Below, one piece after another: positions 53,614-63,207 of a DNA stretch of 64,000 nucleotides (position 1 is the stretch's first letter; every line of letters begins with the position of its first letter). The stretch covers positions 21,395,001-21,459,000 of the forward strand of contig JAUMIR010000003.1 in the NCBI GenBank assembly GCA_030847615.1, given 5' to 3'. A program made the position numbers and the translations under genes. This DNA comes from Gambelia wislizenii (taxonomy: Eukaryota; Chordata; Lepidosauria; Squamata; Crotaphytidae). The notes below the pieces were generated by a model, which made no database searches, was not told the DNA's origin, and was given only the letters and a program-made list of their open reading frames with translations.

Positions 53614-53901
53614 TCATAGTCTAAGGAAACTGTCCTTAGGGAGAGGCTTTGTTAAAACATCAGCTATCATTTCTTCTGAGTTGCAGTACTCCAGTTGAAC
53701 AAGTTGACTCTGGCACATTTCTCTCACCTTGTGGAAAGCAATGTCTATGTTCTTCTTCAGAGGCTTGTCACTCTGAGAAATCTTGATACAGCTTTGATTG
53801 TCTTGCATCAAAATGGTTGGCTTGGGTTCCTCTATCCCAAGATCCAGAAGCAAATTCTGCAGCCATTTGATTTCATCACAAGCTGTTTTCGCTCTCGGCA
53901 C
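53614..53901 (-). pseudogene. pol: Copia RNase H C-terminal part, out of frame
   Basis: The frame resumes the RNase H domain after the pol frame stops: KTACDEIKWLQNLLLDLG, QDNQSCIKISQSDKPLKKNI and the terminal IADVLTKPLPKDSFLRL, a hallmark of the copia RNase H end. It lies +1 relative to the main pol frame, and overlap of the two frames (53,876-53,901) locates the shift. It has no ATG of its own. In an intact element it would be the last 90 or so residues of Pol. Confidence 0.85.
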
Positions 53902-56404
53902 CTGTGGAACTATCCGCCACTGTACTCTGCTTCCAACATGTCCAACTTACTGCTCCACCACCGTAGAAGATGATGTTTCCACTGGTAGATTTTCTCTCCA
54001 CCAAATCACTGCCCCAATCAGCATCTGCATAGGCAATCAGTCGTGGCTTGTCACATGCTGGCAGCATCAGTTTGAAGTCAGCAGTCGCTTTTAAATATCT
54101 TGCAATTCGCTTCACTGCAGTAAAATCTCGAAGAGTAGGAGAATTAACCATTCTACATAAGATGCCAACAGCATTTGCAATATCAGGTCTAGTGAAATTC
54201 GCTATGTACAGAAGTTTTTCAACTGCAGTTCTGTACTTTTCACTGTCTCTCAAAGGTTCAGATGCCTCATTGTTCTTTAAGAAGCCTACTTCCATTGGCG
54301 TTAGAGCATCCTTTGCATCTCTTAAACCAAGACAGTCCAAAAGATCTACAATCTTTTGCTTTTGATTAAGAAAGAAGCTTCCATCACGGTCTCTTTCAAT
54401 TTGTACTCCAAGATAGTGTGAGATATCTCCCGAACTTTTAATATCTATTTCTTTCTGGAGATTCAGGAGTATCTCTTGACTATCTGCTTTGTCTTCACTG
54501 CACAGAATCAAATCATCAACATAACTGGCAATGTAAGTCCATCTATTGTTTCTGAATCTTTTGTAAACACATTGGTAAACAGTGCCTGGGGTAAATCCTT
54601 CTTTGATAAGGAGCAGATTTAGCTTTTCGTGCCACTTTTTGGCAGCTTGCTTTAATCCATACAAGCTTTTCTCAAGTTTACGTACTAGATGCTCCTTTCC
54701 TGGTACTACAAATCCCGAAGGCTGTTCCATGTACAGTTCCTCATCTAGATCACCATAAAGAAACGCTGTCTTCACATCTAGATGTTGTACATGCATTCCC
54801 TTGGAAGCTGCAACAGCCAATAGGGTTCTAATAGCTGTGTGTGTAACAACTGGGGAGAAAGTCTCATGAAAATCTTCTCCAAATTGCTGATTGTAACCTT
54901 TAGCTACAAGTCTGGCTTTATATCTTTCAATCTCGCCTTCTGCATTTTGCTTTGTTGTAAAGACCCATCTGCAGCCAATTGCCTTCTTGCCTTTTGGCAA
55001 TTCTGTCAAAGTCCATGTTTTATTTTTATATAAGGACTCCATTTCCTCTATTGCTGCTTTCACCCATTTTTCAGAATCAGATTTTGGCATTCCTTTGATC
55101 TTCTGCCAGTCAGAGAGTTCCAGAAGGCTTTCCCCTGTGGTTAGGTAGGAGAATCTCAAAGGAGGCACTCCCCTGTTACCCCTCGCAGACTGTCTCACCT
55201 GGACTTGAGTTCCTGGCTCTGCTCGTGGTGTGCCGTCCGGTCCTCCGTCCTCTGGTAAGTCGTGGGCTGAGGGAGCCCCTTCTGGATGCGAAGCACTTGC
55301 AGGAGGGTGAAAGAGCTGCACACGCTGTGGCTGCTGCTGAGAATCAGGGTCATGGTCTTCTTCCACTGCAAACACATCTGAATAGAAATCTTTGTTTGGA
55401 TTAGAATTAAGTTGAGGTCTTTCATCAACATAAACAGCACTTGTTATTCTCATTGTGCGTCCATCAGGGTTTAGGATTTTGTAAGCACCTTTGGCATAGC
55501 CAATAAAAATCCCCTCTTCACTTCTACAGTCCAGTTTGTCTCTTTTCTGTTTGGGAATGTATGTATAAGCTTTTGATCCAAAAACCCTTAGATGGTTGAG
55601 TCTGGGTTTCACACCATGCCACAACTCAAATGGAGTAACATCTCTGGATCTGGTTGGAAGTCTGTTGTATAAGTATGTGGCTGTGAGAATTGCCTCAGGC
55701 CAATAAGCTTTAGACATGTTAGCCTGCACAAGCATTGCAACTGCCATTTCCTTTAAGGTTCGGTTCATTCTCTCTGATACACCATTTTGTTGAGGACTAT
55801 AAATCCCAGAAGTCTGGTGTCTGATGCCATGTTCCTTTAAGAACTCATCAAATTGATGATTGACAAACTCAGTCCCATTATCCGTCCTCAGATTCTGAAT
55901 GTTGTAATTAAATTTAGTAGTGACATAATTAAAGTACTCTTTGAACTTCTCAAAAGCTTGACTTTTCTCCTTTAGGAGGTAAGAGTGGGTATATTTGCTG
56001 AAATCATCTGTGCAGGTGAGAAAATAGAGGTTTCCACCAACTGATTTCTGTCTAAATGGCCCACAGATGTCAGCGTGTATCAGTTCAAGAGGTTTTGTAG
56101 ATTGCCTTTCTGTGAGAGGCTTGTGTGAAGGTGCAGTAGCCTTGACTTTAATGCATTCCACACACCTTTCATTCACACAACAGTTCTTGAAATGAAAGTC
56201 TCTTGCTAGCTCTTGGTTAGCCAATTTCTTTATGCATTCAACATTTCTATGAGCAAACCTTCTATGCCATAAATTTATGCAGTCTTTGTGTTTACATTGA
56301 GTGGCAACATTGGCATTTGAGTCACTGATCTCCATGTGATAAAGGCCATCATCCTTTAGAGTGCCTTTAAAAATCAACTGTGCCATGAAAACCATAACAT
56401 GCAT
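53876..56404 (-). CDS. pol: Copia Pol: integrase, reverse transcriptase, RNase H (most)
   Basis: 842 codons. Residues about 45-84 form the integrase zinc site (H47 and H52 in LWHRRFAHRN; C81 and C84). The catalytic triad is D112 (HADICGPF), D175 (RTDNGTEF) and E211 (NGVSERMNR), a DD35E spacing. A Pro/Gln/Glu-rich linker (about residues 350-410) follows. RT shows GCRWVFTTKQN, RYKARLVAKGYNQQ, HLDVKTAFLYGDLDEELYM, SLYGLKQAAKKWH and catalytic YVDD at 628-631. RNase H begins with AYADADWGSD at about 791 and breaks at about 840. The first ATG is probably not the real start: the chain is expected to be made as a continuation of gag-protease, whose frame overlaps by 38 bases at +1. All catalytic residues of integrase and RT are present. 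Confidence 0.95.
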   Translation of the reverse strand: MHVMVFMAQLIFKGTLKDDGLYHMEISDSNANVATQCKHKDCINLWHRRFAHRNVECIKKLANQELARDFHFKNCCVNERCVECIKVKATAPSHKPLTERQSTKPLELIHADICGPFRQKSVGGNLYFLTCTDDFSKYTHSYLLKEKSQAFEKFKEYFNYVTTKFNYNIQNLRTDNGTEFVNHQFDEFLKEHGIRHQTSGIYSPQQNGVSERMNRTLKEMAVAMLVQANMSKAYWPEAILTATYLYNRLPTRSRDVTPFELWHGVKPRLNHLRVFGSKAYTYIPKQKRDKLDCRSEEGIFIGYAKGAYKILNPDGRTMRITSAVYVDERPQLNSNPNKDFYSDVFAVEEDHDPDSQQQPQRVQLFHPPASASHPEGAPSAHDLPEDGGPDGTPRAEPGTQVQVRQSARGNRGVPPLRFSYLTTGESLLELSDWQKIKGMPKSDSEKWVKAAIEEMESLYKNKTWTLTELPKGKKAIGCRWVFTTKQNAEGEIERYKARLVAKGYNQQFGEDFHETFSPVVTHTAIRTLLAVAASKGMHVQHLDVKTAFLYGDLDEELYMEQPSGFVVPGKEHLVRKLEKSLYGLKQAAKKWHEKLNLLLIKEGFTPGTVYQCVYKRFRNNRWTYIASYVDDLILCSEDKADSQEILLNLQKEIDIKSSGDISHYLGVQIERDRDGSFFLNQKQKIVDLLDCLGLRDAKDALTPMEVGFLKNNEASEPLRDSEKYRTAVEKLLYIANFTRPDIANAVGILCRMVNSPTLRDFTAVKRIARYLKATADFKLMLPACDKPRLIAYADADWGSDLVERKSTSGNIIFYGGGAVSWTCWKQSTVADSSTGAESENSL

Positions 56405-57554
56405 TCTTTTTGAAAATTACTCTGTTGCCTCTAGAGGTGCTCATTTTTACTGAGTATAGGGAGCTCTTCAATTCTGGAGCATAGACTGCATCTACAATTT
56501 TCAATATCTCTGTTCTAGCTCCCAATTTCATAGGAAGATATACAGTTCCACTTCCTTTCACAGAAACAGTATCTCCATTGGCAAGGTAGACAGGGAATCT
56601 TACTTCTTCATTAAAATCTTGGAAATATTCCCTTTTATTGAAAAATGTATTTGAGGCTCCAGAATCTACGATAAGAGCATTTTTATATTCATTTCTAGAA
56701 GCTTGCATTACTTTTTCATAAGCCATTCCAATGTGAAACCTCTGTTTAGCATCAGCTCCTGTGTTACTAGCTCTATGTGCTTTTTCATTCTGTTGCCTTT
56801 GGCCAGTCATCTCTTGCTGTGAGAATGACTGCCTGTTTCCCTTTGAAGCTTTAGTGTTTAATTGCACCCCATTTGGCTCAGAAGAGGAGGGGGGCTTAGA
56901 GTGGGCTTTAAAATGTTTCTTTTCCTTTCCAGCCAAATTTACTTGCGGGTTAGAGTTTCTGGATTCAACTTTGTCATTATGCATCAAATTCTGCCTATGT
57001 AGAAATTCCCTTATTTGAGTATAAGCTTCTGGTAGGGTTAAATCATTCTTTAATTGCAAAGTATTTATGATGGGATTGTAAAACTTTGGTAAGCTTGCTA
57101 AGAAAATCCCAACTTGCATAGCCTTTGGAATCTCTTCTCCAGGAGATTGCAATTCTGCTAATGTAGCTCTAAAATCATTAATGTGTTCATCTAGACATCT
57201 TGGATTAGATAGTCTCAGGTTCACAAGTTTAATCATCATTGCAATAGAATTTCCCATGGATTTCTGACCACATAGATCTTTCAAAGTGTCCCAAGCATCT
57301 TTTGCTGTTCTCTTATCTTTGATCTCAGAAATTAGTGACTGATCAGTTGTTAAAAGTATGAAGGCTAGTACTTTTTGATCAATCCTATCAAAATCAGTCC
57401 TTTGTCTCCCCTGAGGAGGCCTGGGAGTGTGTAAAACATCAATAAATCCCATTGCCTTCATGTATGTTTCAAAAGAAAATGCCCATCTTCTATAATTCGG
57501 CCCACAAAGCTTTTTCATGGCTAAAAAGGCAGGCAGGGTAGCTTCAGCAGCCAT
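56367..57554 (-). CDS. gag: Copia Gag and aspartic protease
   Basis: 395 codons from an ATG 173 bases after the 5' LTR. Residues 1-190 are the copia-type Gag core (GPNYRRWAFSFETYMKAMGF, the KDAWDTLKDLCG helix, RLSNPRCLDEHINDFRATL). Residues 200-296 are hydrophilic and contain no cysteine, so the CCHC zinc knuckle normally placed here is missing. The protease active site is DSGAS at 297-301 (LIVDSGASNTFF), with the flap-region FPVYLANGDTVSVKGSGTV and the later LKSSLYSV. The frame ends at TAA (56,367-56,369) directly after TTT, shortly past the protease, where the protein should continue into Pol. Gag packages the RNA; the protease cuts the polyprotein. Confidence 0.93.
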   Translation of the reverse strand: MAAEATLPAFLAMKKLCGPNYRRWAFSFETYMKAMGFIDVLHTPRPPQGRQRTDFDRIDQKVLAFILLTTDQSLISEIKDKRTAKDAWDTLKDLCGQKSMGNSIAMMIKLVNLRLSNPRCLDEHINDFRATLAELQSPGEEIPKAMQVGIFLASLPKFYNPIINTLQLKNDLTLPEAYTQIREFLHRQNLMHNDKVESRNSNPQVNLAGKEKKHFKAHSKPPSSSEPNGVQLNTKASKGNRQSFSQQEMTGQRQQNEKAHRASNTGADAKQRFHIGMAYEKVMQASRNEYKNALIVDSGASNTFFNKREYFQDFNEEVRFPVYLANGDTVSVKGSGTVYLPMKLGARTEILKIVDAVYAPELKSSLYSVKMSTSRGNRVIFKKNACYGFHGTVDF

Positions 57555-57708
57555 GTTGGTTTATTGGTTTATTGCTTTATTGCTTTACTGCCTTTGTGTT
57601 CAAGCCGAGAGGGAGACCAAAAGTAGCAGCTCTGAGGTGATCAGATAAAAAATAAAAACAAAACTTTTGCAAAAACAAAAATTAAATTGAGCTTTTAAGT
57701 CTTTAAAT

Positions 57709-57723
57709 CTGGGCCCATGACCC
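57709..57723 (-). promoter_or_regulatory. Primer-binding site for initiator tRNA-Met (anticodon arm)
   Basis: The plus strand reads CTGGGCCCATGACCC, which equals 14 of 15 bases of the anticodon stem-loop of vertebrate initiator tRNA-Met (nucleotides about 27-41; the mismatch is at position 37). On the element's strand the site starts 4 bases after the 5' LTR. Pairing with an internal tRNA segment implies that a half-tRNA primes minus-strand DNA, as established for Drosophila copia. Confidence 0.85.
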
Positions 57724-57727
57724 TTTA

Positions 57728-58368
57728 TGTTGGAAGGTAATGAGTCTAAAAATAAAATTGCAGGATCTAGTCCTTTAAAAACAACAAGAATTATCTCCTT
57801 TTTAAAAAGGTAAAATCATTCAGTCACATTTGACTTCACGCTTTATGCAGAGTGCGATTAAGAAGAAGACTTAAGCTCTATTATCATTTGAAAGTGTATT
57901 CAGAGATCTGGGATCACCTAGTTAAATTAGACTCATTACAAAACAAAGGAGTCAGTTTAAAATGCAAAACAAAGTTTACTGAAGGTATATCAGTCTCAAT
58001 CTACATACTAAAACAAACATAAGAAAAGGTCCCTAAACTGACTAAGAATGGGTAGGAAAGACTCACCAGCCTTGGCTGGGTTCCGATGCATCATGGCATG
58101 GTTACAGGAAAGCTTAAGATGCCTCCATTCTCATGGAGAGTCAGATTCAGAAGAAGAAAGGAGTCACACAAAAGCAATAAAATTCAAATTAGGTCATGTG
58201 TGAATCATCCAGCACTTCTAGTTGGCTAGAAGTGCCCAGTGAAGTAAGAGAAGGGAATTTTGGGAGAACAAAATGCATGCAGGGAAAAACCCTAGACTTA
58301 TCTAAGATTGTGAATGAGGTACACAAGATTGCTTTTACATTACAATGATTATTTCCCCACATACAACA
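57728..58368 (-). repeat. Copia 5' LTR
   Basis: 641 bp; carries the element's promoter. On the minus strand it starts TGTTGTATGTGGGG and ends CCTTCCAACA. One base differs from the 3' LTR (57,919). The 10-bp-arm hairpin recurs here at about 58,212-58,235. Confidence 0.97.
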
Positions 58369-58373
58369 GAACA
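58369..58373. other. Target duplication GAACA, right copy
   Basis: Matches 52,920-52,924. Confidence 0.9.
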
Positions 58374-58532
58374 CCTGTGGATACCTGAAATGATAAATAA
58401 TAGGGAACCCTACTATTTCCAATGAGATATCCCTGGTTTTAGTCCATAGAATAATAGAATCATAGAATTGTAGAGTTGGAATAGACCACAACAGTCATCC
58501 AGTCCAACCTCCTACCATGCAGGAAATCATGA

Positions 58533-61394
58533 TCAAAGCATTCCTGACAGATGGCCATCCAGCCTCTGTTTAAAGACCTCCAAGGAAGGAGACCCTACCA
58601 TGCTCCGAGGGAGTGTGTTCCACTGCCAAACAGCTCTTATTGTCAAAAAGCTCCACCTAATGTTGAGGTGGAATCTCTGTTCCTGGAGCTTGCATCCATT
58701 GTTCTGTGTTCTAGTCTCTGGAGCAGCAGAAAACACGTTTGCTCCATCCTCAATGTGACACCCCTGCAAATGCTTAAACAGGGTTTTCATATCGCCCCTT
58801 AACCGTCTTTTTCCAGGCTGAACATACCCAGCTCCCTATGTCTTTCCTCATAAGGCATGGTTTCCAGACCTTTCAAAATTTTAGTCACCCTCCTCTGGAC
58901 ACGCTCCAATTTGTCAATACCCTTTTTGAATTGTGGTGCCCAGAACTGGACACAGTATTCTAGGTGAGGCCTGACCAAGACAGAATAGAGTGGCACTATT
59001 ACTTCCCTTGATCTAGACACTATACTTCTATTGATGCAGCCCAAAATCACATTGGCCTTTTTAGCTGCCGCATCACACTGTTGACTCATATTCAACTTCT
59101 GGTCTACTAGGACTCCTAGATCCCTTACGCATGTAGCCTCATTTAGCCACATCTCCTCCATCCTATATCTCTGCTTTCCCATTTTTCTGCCCTAAGTGCA
59201 GTACATTTCTCCATATTGAATTTCATTTTGTTAGCTTTGGCCCAGCTCTCCAGTTTATCCAGGTCATTTTGAATTTTGATCCTGTCCTCTAGGGTATTAG
59301 CTACTCCTCCTAAATTTGGTATCATCTGCAAATTTGATATGTATGCCACTAATTCTGTCATCCAAGTCATTGATAAAGATGTTGAATAGCACTGGGCCCA
59401 ATACAGAACTCTGTGGCACCCCACTGGTCACATCTTTCCAAGATGAAGAGGAGCCACTGCTGAGCACCCTGTGGGTTTGACCAGTCAACCAATTACAAAT
59501 CCATTGAACAGTTAACTTGTCTAGCCCACATTTTACAAGCTTGTTTGCAAGAGTGCCATGGGGAACCTTGTCAAAGGCCTTACTGAAATCAAGGTATGTG
59601 ATATCCACAGTGTTCTCTTTATCTACCAAGCTGGTAATTTTATCAAAAAAAGAGATCAGATTAGTCTGGCATGACTTGTTTCTCTGAAACCCATGTTGAC
59701 TTTTTGTGATTATGGCATTGCCTTCTAAATGTTCACAGACTCTCTGTTTAATGATCTGCTCTAGAATCTTCCCTGGTATTGATGTCAGACTAACTGGATG
59801 ATAATTGTTGGGATCCTCTTTTTTCCCCTTTTTGAAGATGGGGACAACATTTGCCCTCCTCTAGTCTGCTGGGACTTCACCTTTTCTCCAGGAGTTCTCA
59901 AAGATTATTGCCAATGGCTCTGAGATTACATTTGCCAGCTCTTTTAATACCCTTGGATGTAGTTCATCTGGTCCTGGAGATTTAAATTCATTTAGATTAA
60001 GAAGGTATTCCTGTACTACCTCTTTACTTATTCTGTGCTGTATTTCTCCTATTGTGTCCTCTGTGCCATTATCCTCAGGTTGATCACCCTTTTGCTTTTC
60101 TGAAAACACTGAGGCAAAGAAGGTGTTGAGTAATTCTGCCTTTTCTCTGTCCCCTGTTAGCATTTTGCCATCTTCTCAACGTAGTGGCCCTACCATTTCC
60201 TTCTTCTTCCTTTTGCTGCAGACATACTCCCCAAAAAATCCTTTTTATTTTTCTTAACTTCTCTAGCGAGCCCGAGCTCATTCTGCAATTTAGATTTTCT
60301 GACTTTACTCCTACACGTGTTTGCTAGCTGTTTGAATTCTTCTTTGGTGATTTCCCCCTTTTCCCATTTCCTATACATGTTCTGTTTAAAACTTAGCTCC
60401 ATTGAAAGTTCTTTAGTCATCCATCCTGGTTTCTTGAGACACCTCCCATTTTTCTTCCTCATTGGTACTGTTTGAAATTGTGCCTTCAGTATCTCCCTTT
60501 TGAGAAAGTCCCATCCGTCTTGAAGTCCCTTCACCCCCAGTATTTCCCTGAGTTTATTGAAATCAGCTCTCCTAAAGTCTAGAATGCATGTCTGACTATG
60601 CCTGGCTTCTCCTTTCCATTGTATAACAAACTCCAGGAGAACATGATCACTCTCACCTAAGGATCCCACCACTTGCACCCCATTAACCAGGTCATCCCTG
60701 TTGGTTAGGATCAGATCCAAAATAGCTGACCCCCTTGTTACCTCTTCCACCTTTTGGACCATGAAATTGTCTTCCAGGCATGTAAGGAATTTGCTAGACC
60801 TTGAAGTTTTGGTTGAGTTAGATTGCCATCAAATATCAGGATAGTTGAAGTCACCCATCACTACTACATCTCTCCCTTCAGTGTGTGTGGCCATCTGTTC
60901 TAGAAAGGCATCATCCAATTCCTCCGCTGACTTGGAAGTCTGTAGTAGAGTCCCACAATAACATCCCTGTTGTTTCCCTCCCCTTTAATTTTTATCCAGA
61001 TGCTCTCCACCTGGCTTCCGTTATTGATGTCACATATCTCTTCACTGGTGTAAATATCCCTGACATATAATGCTATTCCTCCTCCTTTCCTGTTCGGCCT
61101 GTTTCTCTTAATAAAGTTATACCCCTCTATTCCTACATTCCAATCATGAGACTCATCCCACCAGGTTTCAGTAATGCCTGTTATATCAAATTTGCTTTGT
61201 TGTGCTAAGAGTTCAAGTTCATCTTGCTTATTTCCCATGCTCTGTGCGTTAGTGTAGAGACATCTAAGACCATGTGTTCCCTTTACTTGCTTGCTGTGCA
61301 AGTTTTTTTGCCTCCCACTGTTGGGTCCTTGCACTGTTTGCCTTGCTCCCTCTATGACAGTTTGACTATTTTTTCCAGCCCTTTTGCCTTCCAA
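58533..61394 (-). pseudogene. CR1 ORF2: endonuclease and reverse transcriptase
   Basis: Target-nicking endonuclease: 61,394-60,900 has LRCLYTNAQSMGNKQDELEL, ITGITETWWDESHDWNV (catalytic ETWW) and KGGGIALYVRDIYTS. 60,762-60,190 has AILDLILTNRDDLV and LGESDHVLLEF, where SDH is the endonuclease catalytic histidine motif, and then the linker ending KKDFLGSMSAAKG. RT: 60,163-59,861 (KSPGPDELHPRVLKEL), 59,629-59,297 ([20 protein letters not shown] and NIFINDLDD) with FADD at the overlap of two frames near 59,320, then 59,424-59,143 and 59,182-58,799 ([38 protein letters not shown]), ending at 58,533 (SLEVFKQRLDGHLSGML). At least five frame changes. Confidence 0.92.
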
Positions 61395-61539
61395 AATACT
61401 CAGTTTAAAGCCCTCCTGATCAAATTCTTGAGACTTTTGGCAAAAATGTTTCTGCCAAATGGCATGAGATCAACCCATCCCTTGCCAGAAGTCCCCCCTC
61501 ATGGAACCACAGCCCATGATCCATGAATCCAAGTCGTTC

Positions 61540-62385
61540 TCAGAGACACCATCTACAGAGCCAGTTGTTTATATCAGCTCTTTTCCTCTCCCTTCCTGGA
61601 CCATGCCCTTCAACTGGCAGAAGAGACGAGATGACAACCTGTGCATCCATTTCTTTCAGCTTCCTCCCCAGAGCCTCATAATTTCTTCTGATCTTCGGAA
61701 AGCTGTGCCTTGCAGTATCATTGGTTCTCACATGGACCAAAAGGAAGGGGTAATGGTCTGTAGGCTTGACCAGTCTTGTCAGCCTCTCTGTCACATCACG
61801 GATCTTTGCCCCAGGGAGACAACACACATCCCTAGCCATCTTGTCAGGCCCACAAACCACTGCTTCTCTACCCCTCAGCAAGGAGTCCCACCACCACCAC
61901 CACACGCCTCCCCTGAGGTTTAGCAGTGGCTGTTCCTTGCGGTGGTACTCTCAGGGTCCTCTGCTCTGCCCCTGATGTCTGTCCATGCTGTTCTTCCTCG
62001 TTGTCCTTGATAAGGGAGAGAGCTTCAAATCAATTCTGTAGCTTCAAGCTGCCAGAACAATCCCTTGTTTTTCTACTTCTGTGTATGACATTCCTCCAGC
62101 TGTCTACCTCCTGTGTATGTGAAGTGACCCTCTCCTCCTCAGCAACTTCCTCTGTGGAAGGAAGCAGTCCTCAACCAAGACTGTTCGTTCTGTGCTGTCC
62201 TGGAAAACCCCTTGCTCATGAATCTGGTGAAGTGTAGCTACCCGGGTCTCCAGCTGCTGAACTTTCTCCTCCAAGAGGGCTACCAACTTGCACTTGGTGC
62301 ACATGAAGTTCCCCACATCAGTAGACAAGAAGACAAACATCCGACAAGTGTTGCTGGTGACTCTTGCAGTTCCCTCAGTGTCCAT
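61540..62385 (-). pseudogene. CR1 ORF1: zinc/coiled-coil region and esterase
   Basis: CR1 ORF1 protein binds the RNA and carries an esterase-like domain. 62,385-62,104 has the CTKCKLVALLEEKVQQLETR segment, a CxxC followed by a heptad-like coiled coil. 61,905-61,540 has DSLLRGREAVVCGPDKMARD (the GDSL-type motif, with its leading residues displaced by a frame shift), DVCCLPGAKIRDVTERL, RTNDTARHSFPKIRRNYEAL and VVISSLLPVEGHG. Both stretches are in the same register but are separated by stops. Inactive. Confidence 0.85.
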
Positions 62386-62970
62386 GCTAAGAAGTCTTAG
62401 GTAATCGGTGAAACAGAACTGTGGGCTTCCTCCTCAAAAAATCCCCTGGTATTCACCAATCTCTGTTAGTGAGCTCAATCTACGGGGAATATAACTTTAT
62501 AGAGATCTCCTGGCTGCAAGCTCCTTCTGAAGGTAAGTTACTGCTTCACTTACTCTAAGCAAGAAACCCTCAAAAGTATTTTTTTAAAAAAAAAATTCTA
62601 AAGGAGAACCTTTAAAACAAAGTTTGTTGCTCCCCTGCTGCCTGTGTTGTACTTTTGCTTGATTGATAAAATTTGTGGGCCATTAGGCATGCACCTGTGG
62701 GAGGAGTTATATAGAGCTAGGCTCCTAGCCTGACCCCCTAGTGACTCACAGGTGTGACTCACAGAAGCTCCACCCACTCAACAACAAGCACACTCTCCCA
62801 AGAGTTTTTTTAAAAAATTCAAACTCACCCACTCAAAATGGCTGCCCAGAAGCTGCTCTCCTTCTAGAGTTCAGAGTTCCAGAGTTCTTCTGATTCTTGG
62901 TCAATTAAGCTTAGTAATGCAAATCTGATCTTTACTTGATCTTTAAATTGTAGAGAGATGTTCTTTGGAT

Positions 62971-63155
62971 CAGTGCTTCTCAGGGTGTCTGATGTGAGAG
63001 GCTGGCACTTTTTTCCTAATGTGCCAGGGACTGGTACAATATTTGTACCTATTGTCTGCAACTGTTTCTTTCTTTCCTGGAGACTCTTCATGGATCAGCA
63101 GCCAATGGTCTGCAGACTGTCACTGGTTTAGTGACCACCACTTTGAAAAATACTG
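62971..63155. mobile_element. Small hAT MITE (185 bp)
   Basis: Begins CAGTGCTTCTCAGGGTGTC and ends CACTTTGAAAAATACTG, imperfect inverted ends of the CAGTG--TCTCA type found in Charlie-like hAT transposons. Octamers CTTTGGAT (62,963-62,970) and CTTTAGAT (63,156-63,163) flank it, 7 of 8 identical. Non-coding. Confidence 0.7.
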
Positions 63156-63207
63156 CTTTAGATTTTACTTTGTGGCTATGATTGATTTAGTGTACCTCTT
63201 TATCTTT

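Larger units (their letters stand above)
52925..58368 (-). mobile_element. Complete Ty1/copia LTR retrotransposon
   Basis: 5,444 bp on the minus strand: LTR, 173-base leader with primer-binding site, gag-protease, integrase-RT-RNase H, polypurine tract, LTR. The pol domain order (protease, integrase, RT, RNase H) defines Ty1/copia as opposed to Ty3/gypsy or retroviruses. LTRs are 641 bp each and differ at one base, so insertion is very recent. No envelope-like frame is present; the coding region stops 48 bases before the 3' LTR. Two +1 frame offsets are the only obvious lesions. It landed about 25 bases from a family D repeat. Confidence 0.97.
58445..62870 (-). mobile_element. Near full-length CR1 LINE
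   Basis: About 4.4 kb on the minus strand. It runs from a 5' region (about 62,870-62,386), through ORF1 (62,385-61,540) and ORF2 (61,394-58,533), to the 3' tail with octamer repeats at 58,445-58,470. Most genomic CR1 copies lose the 5' part, so retention of ORF1 and leader is uncommon. Several frame shifts and stops show it is dead. The exact 5' boundary is uncertain; the GTGACTCACAGG repeat at 62,740-62,765 lies in the presumed leader. Confidence 0.9.

Noticed and set aside
53695..54365. Plus-strand frames over the copia pol region
   Set aside because: They are antisense shadows of the copia RT and RNase H coding sequence.
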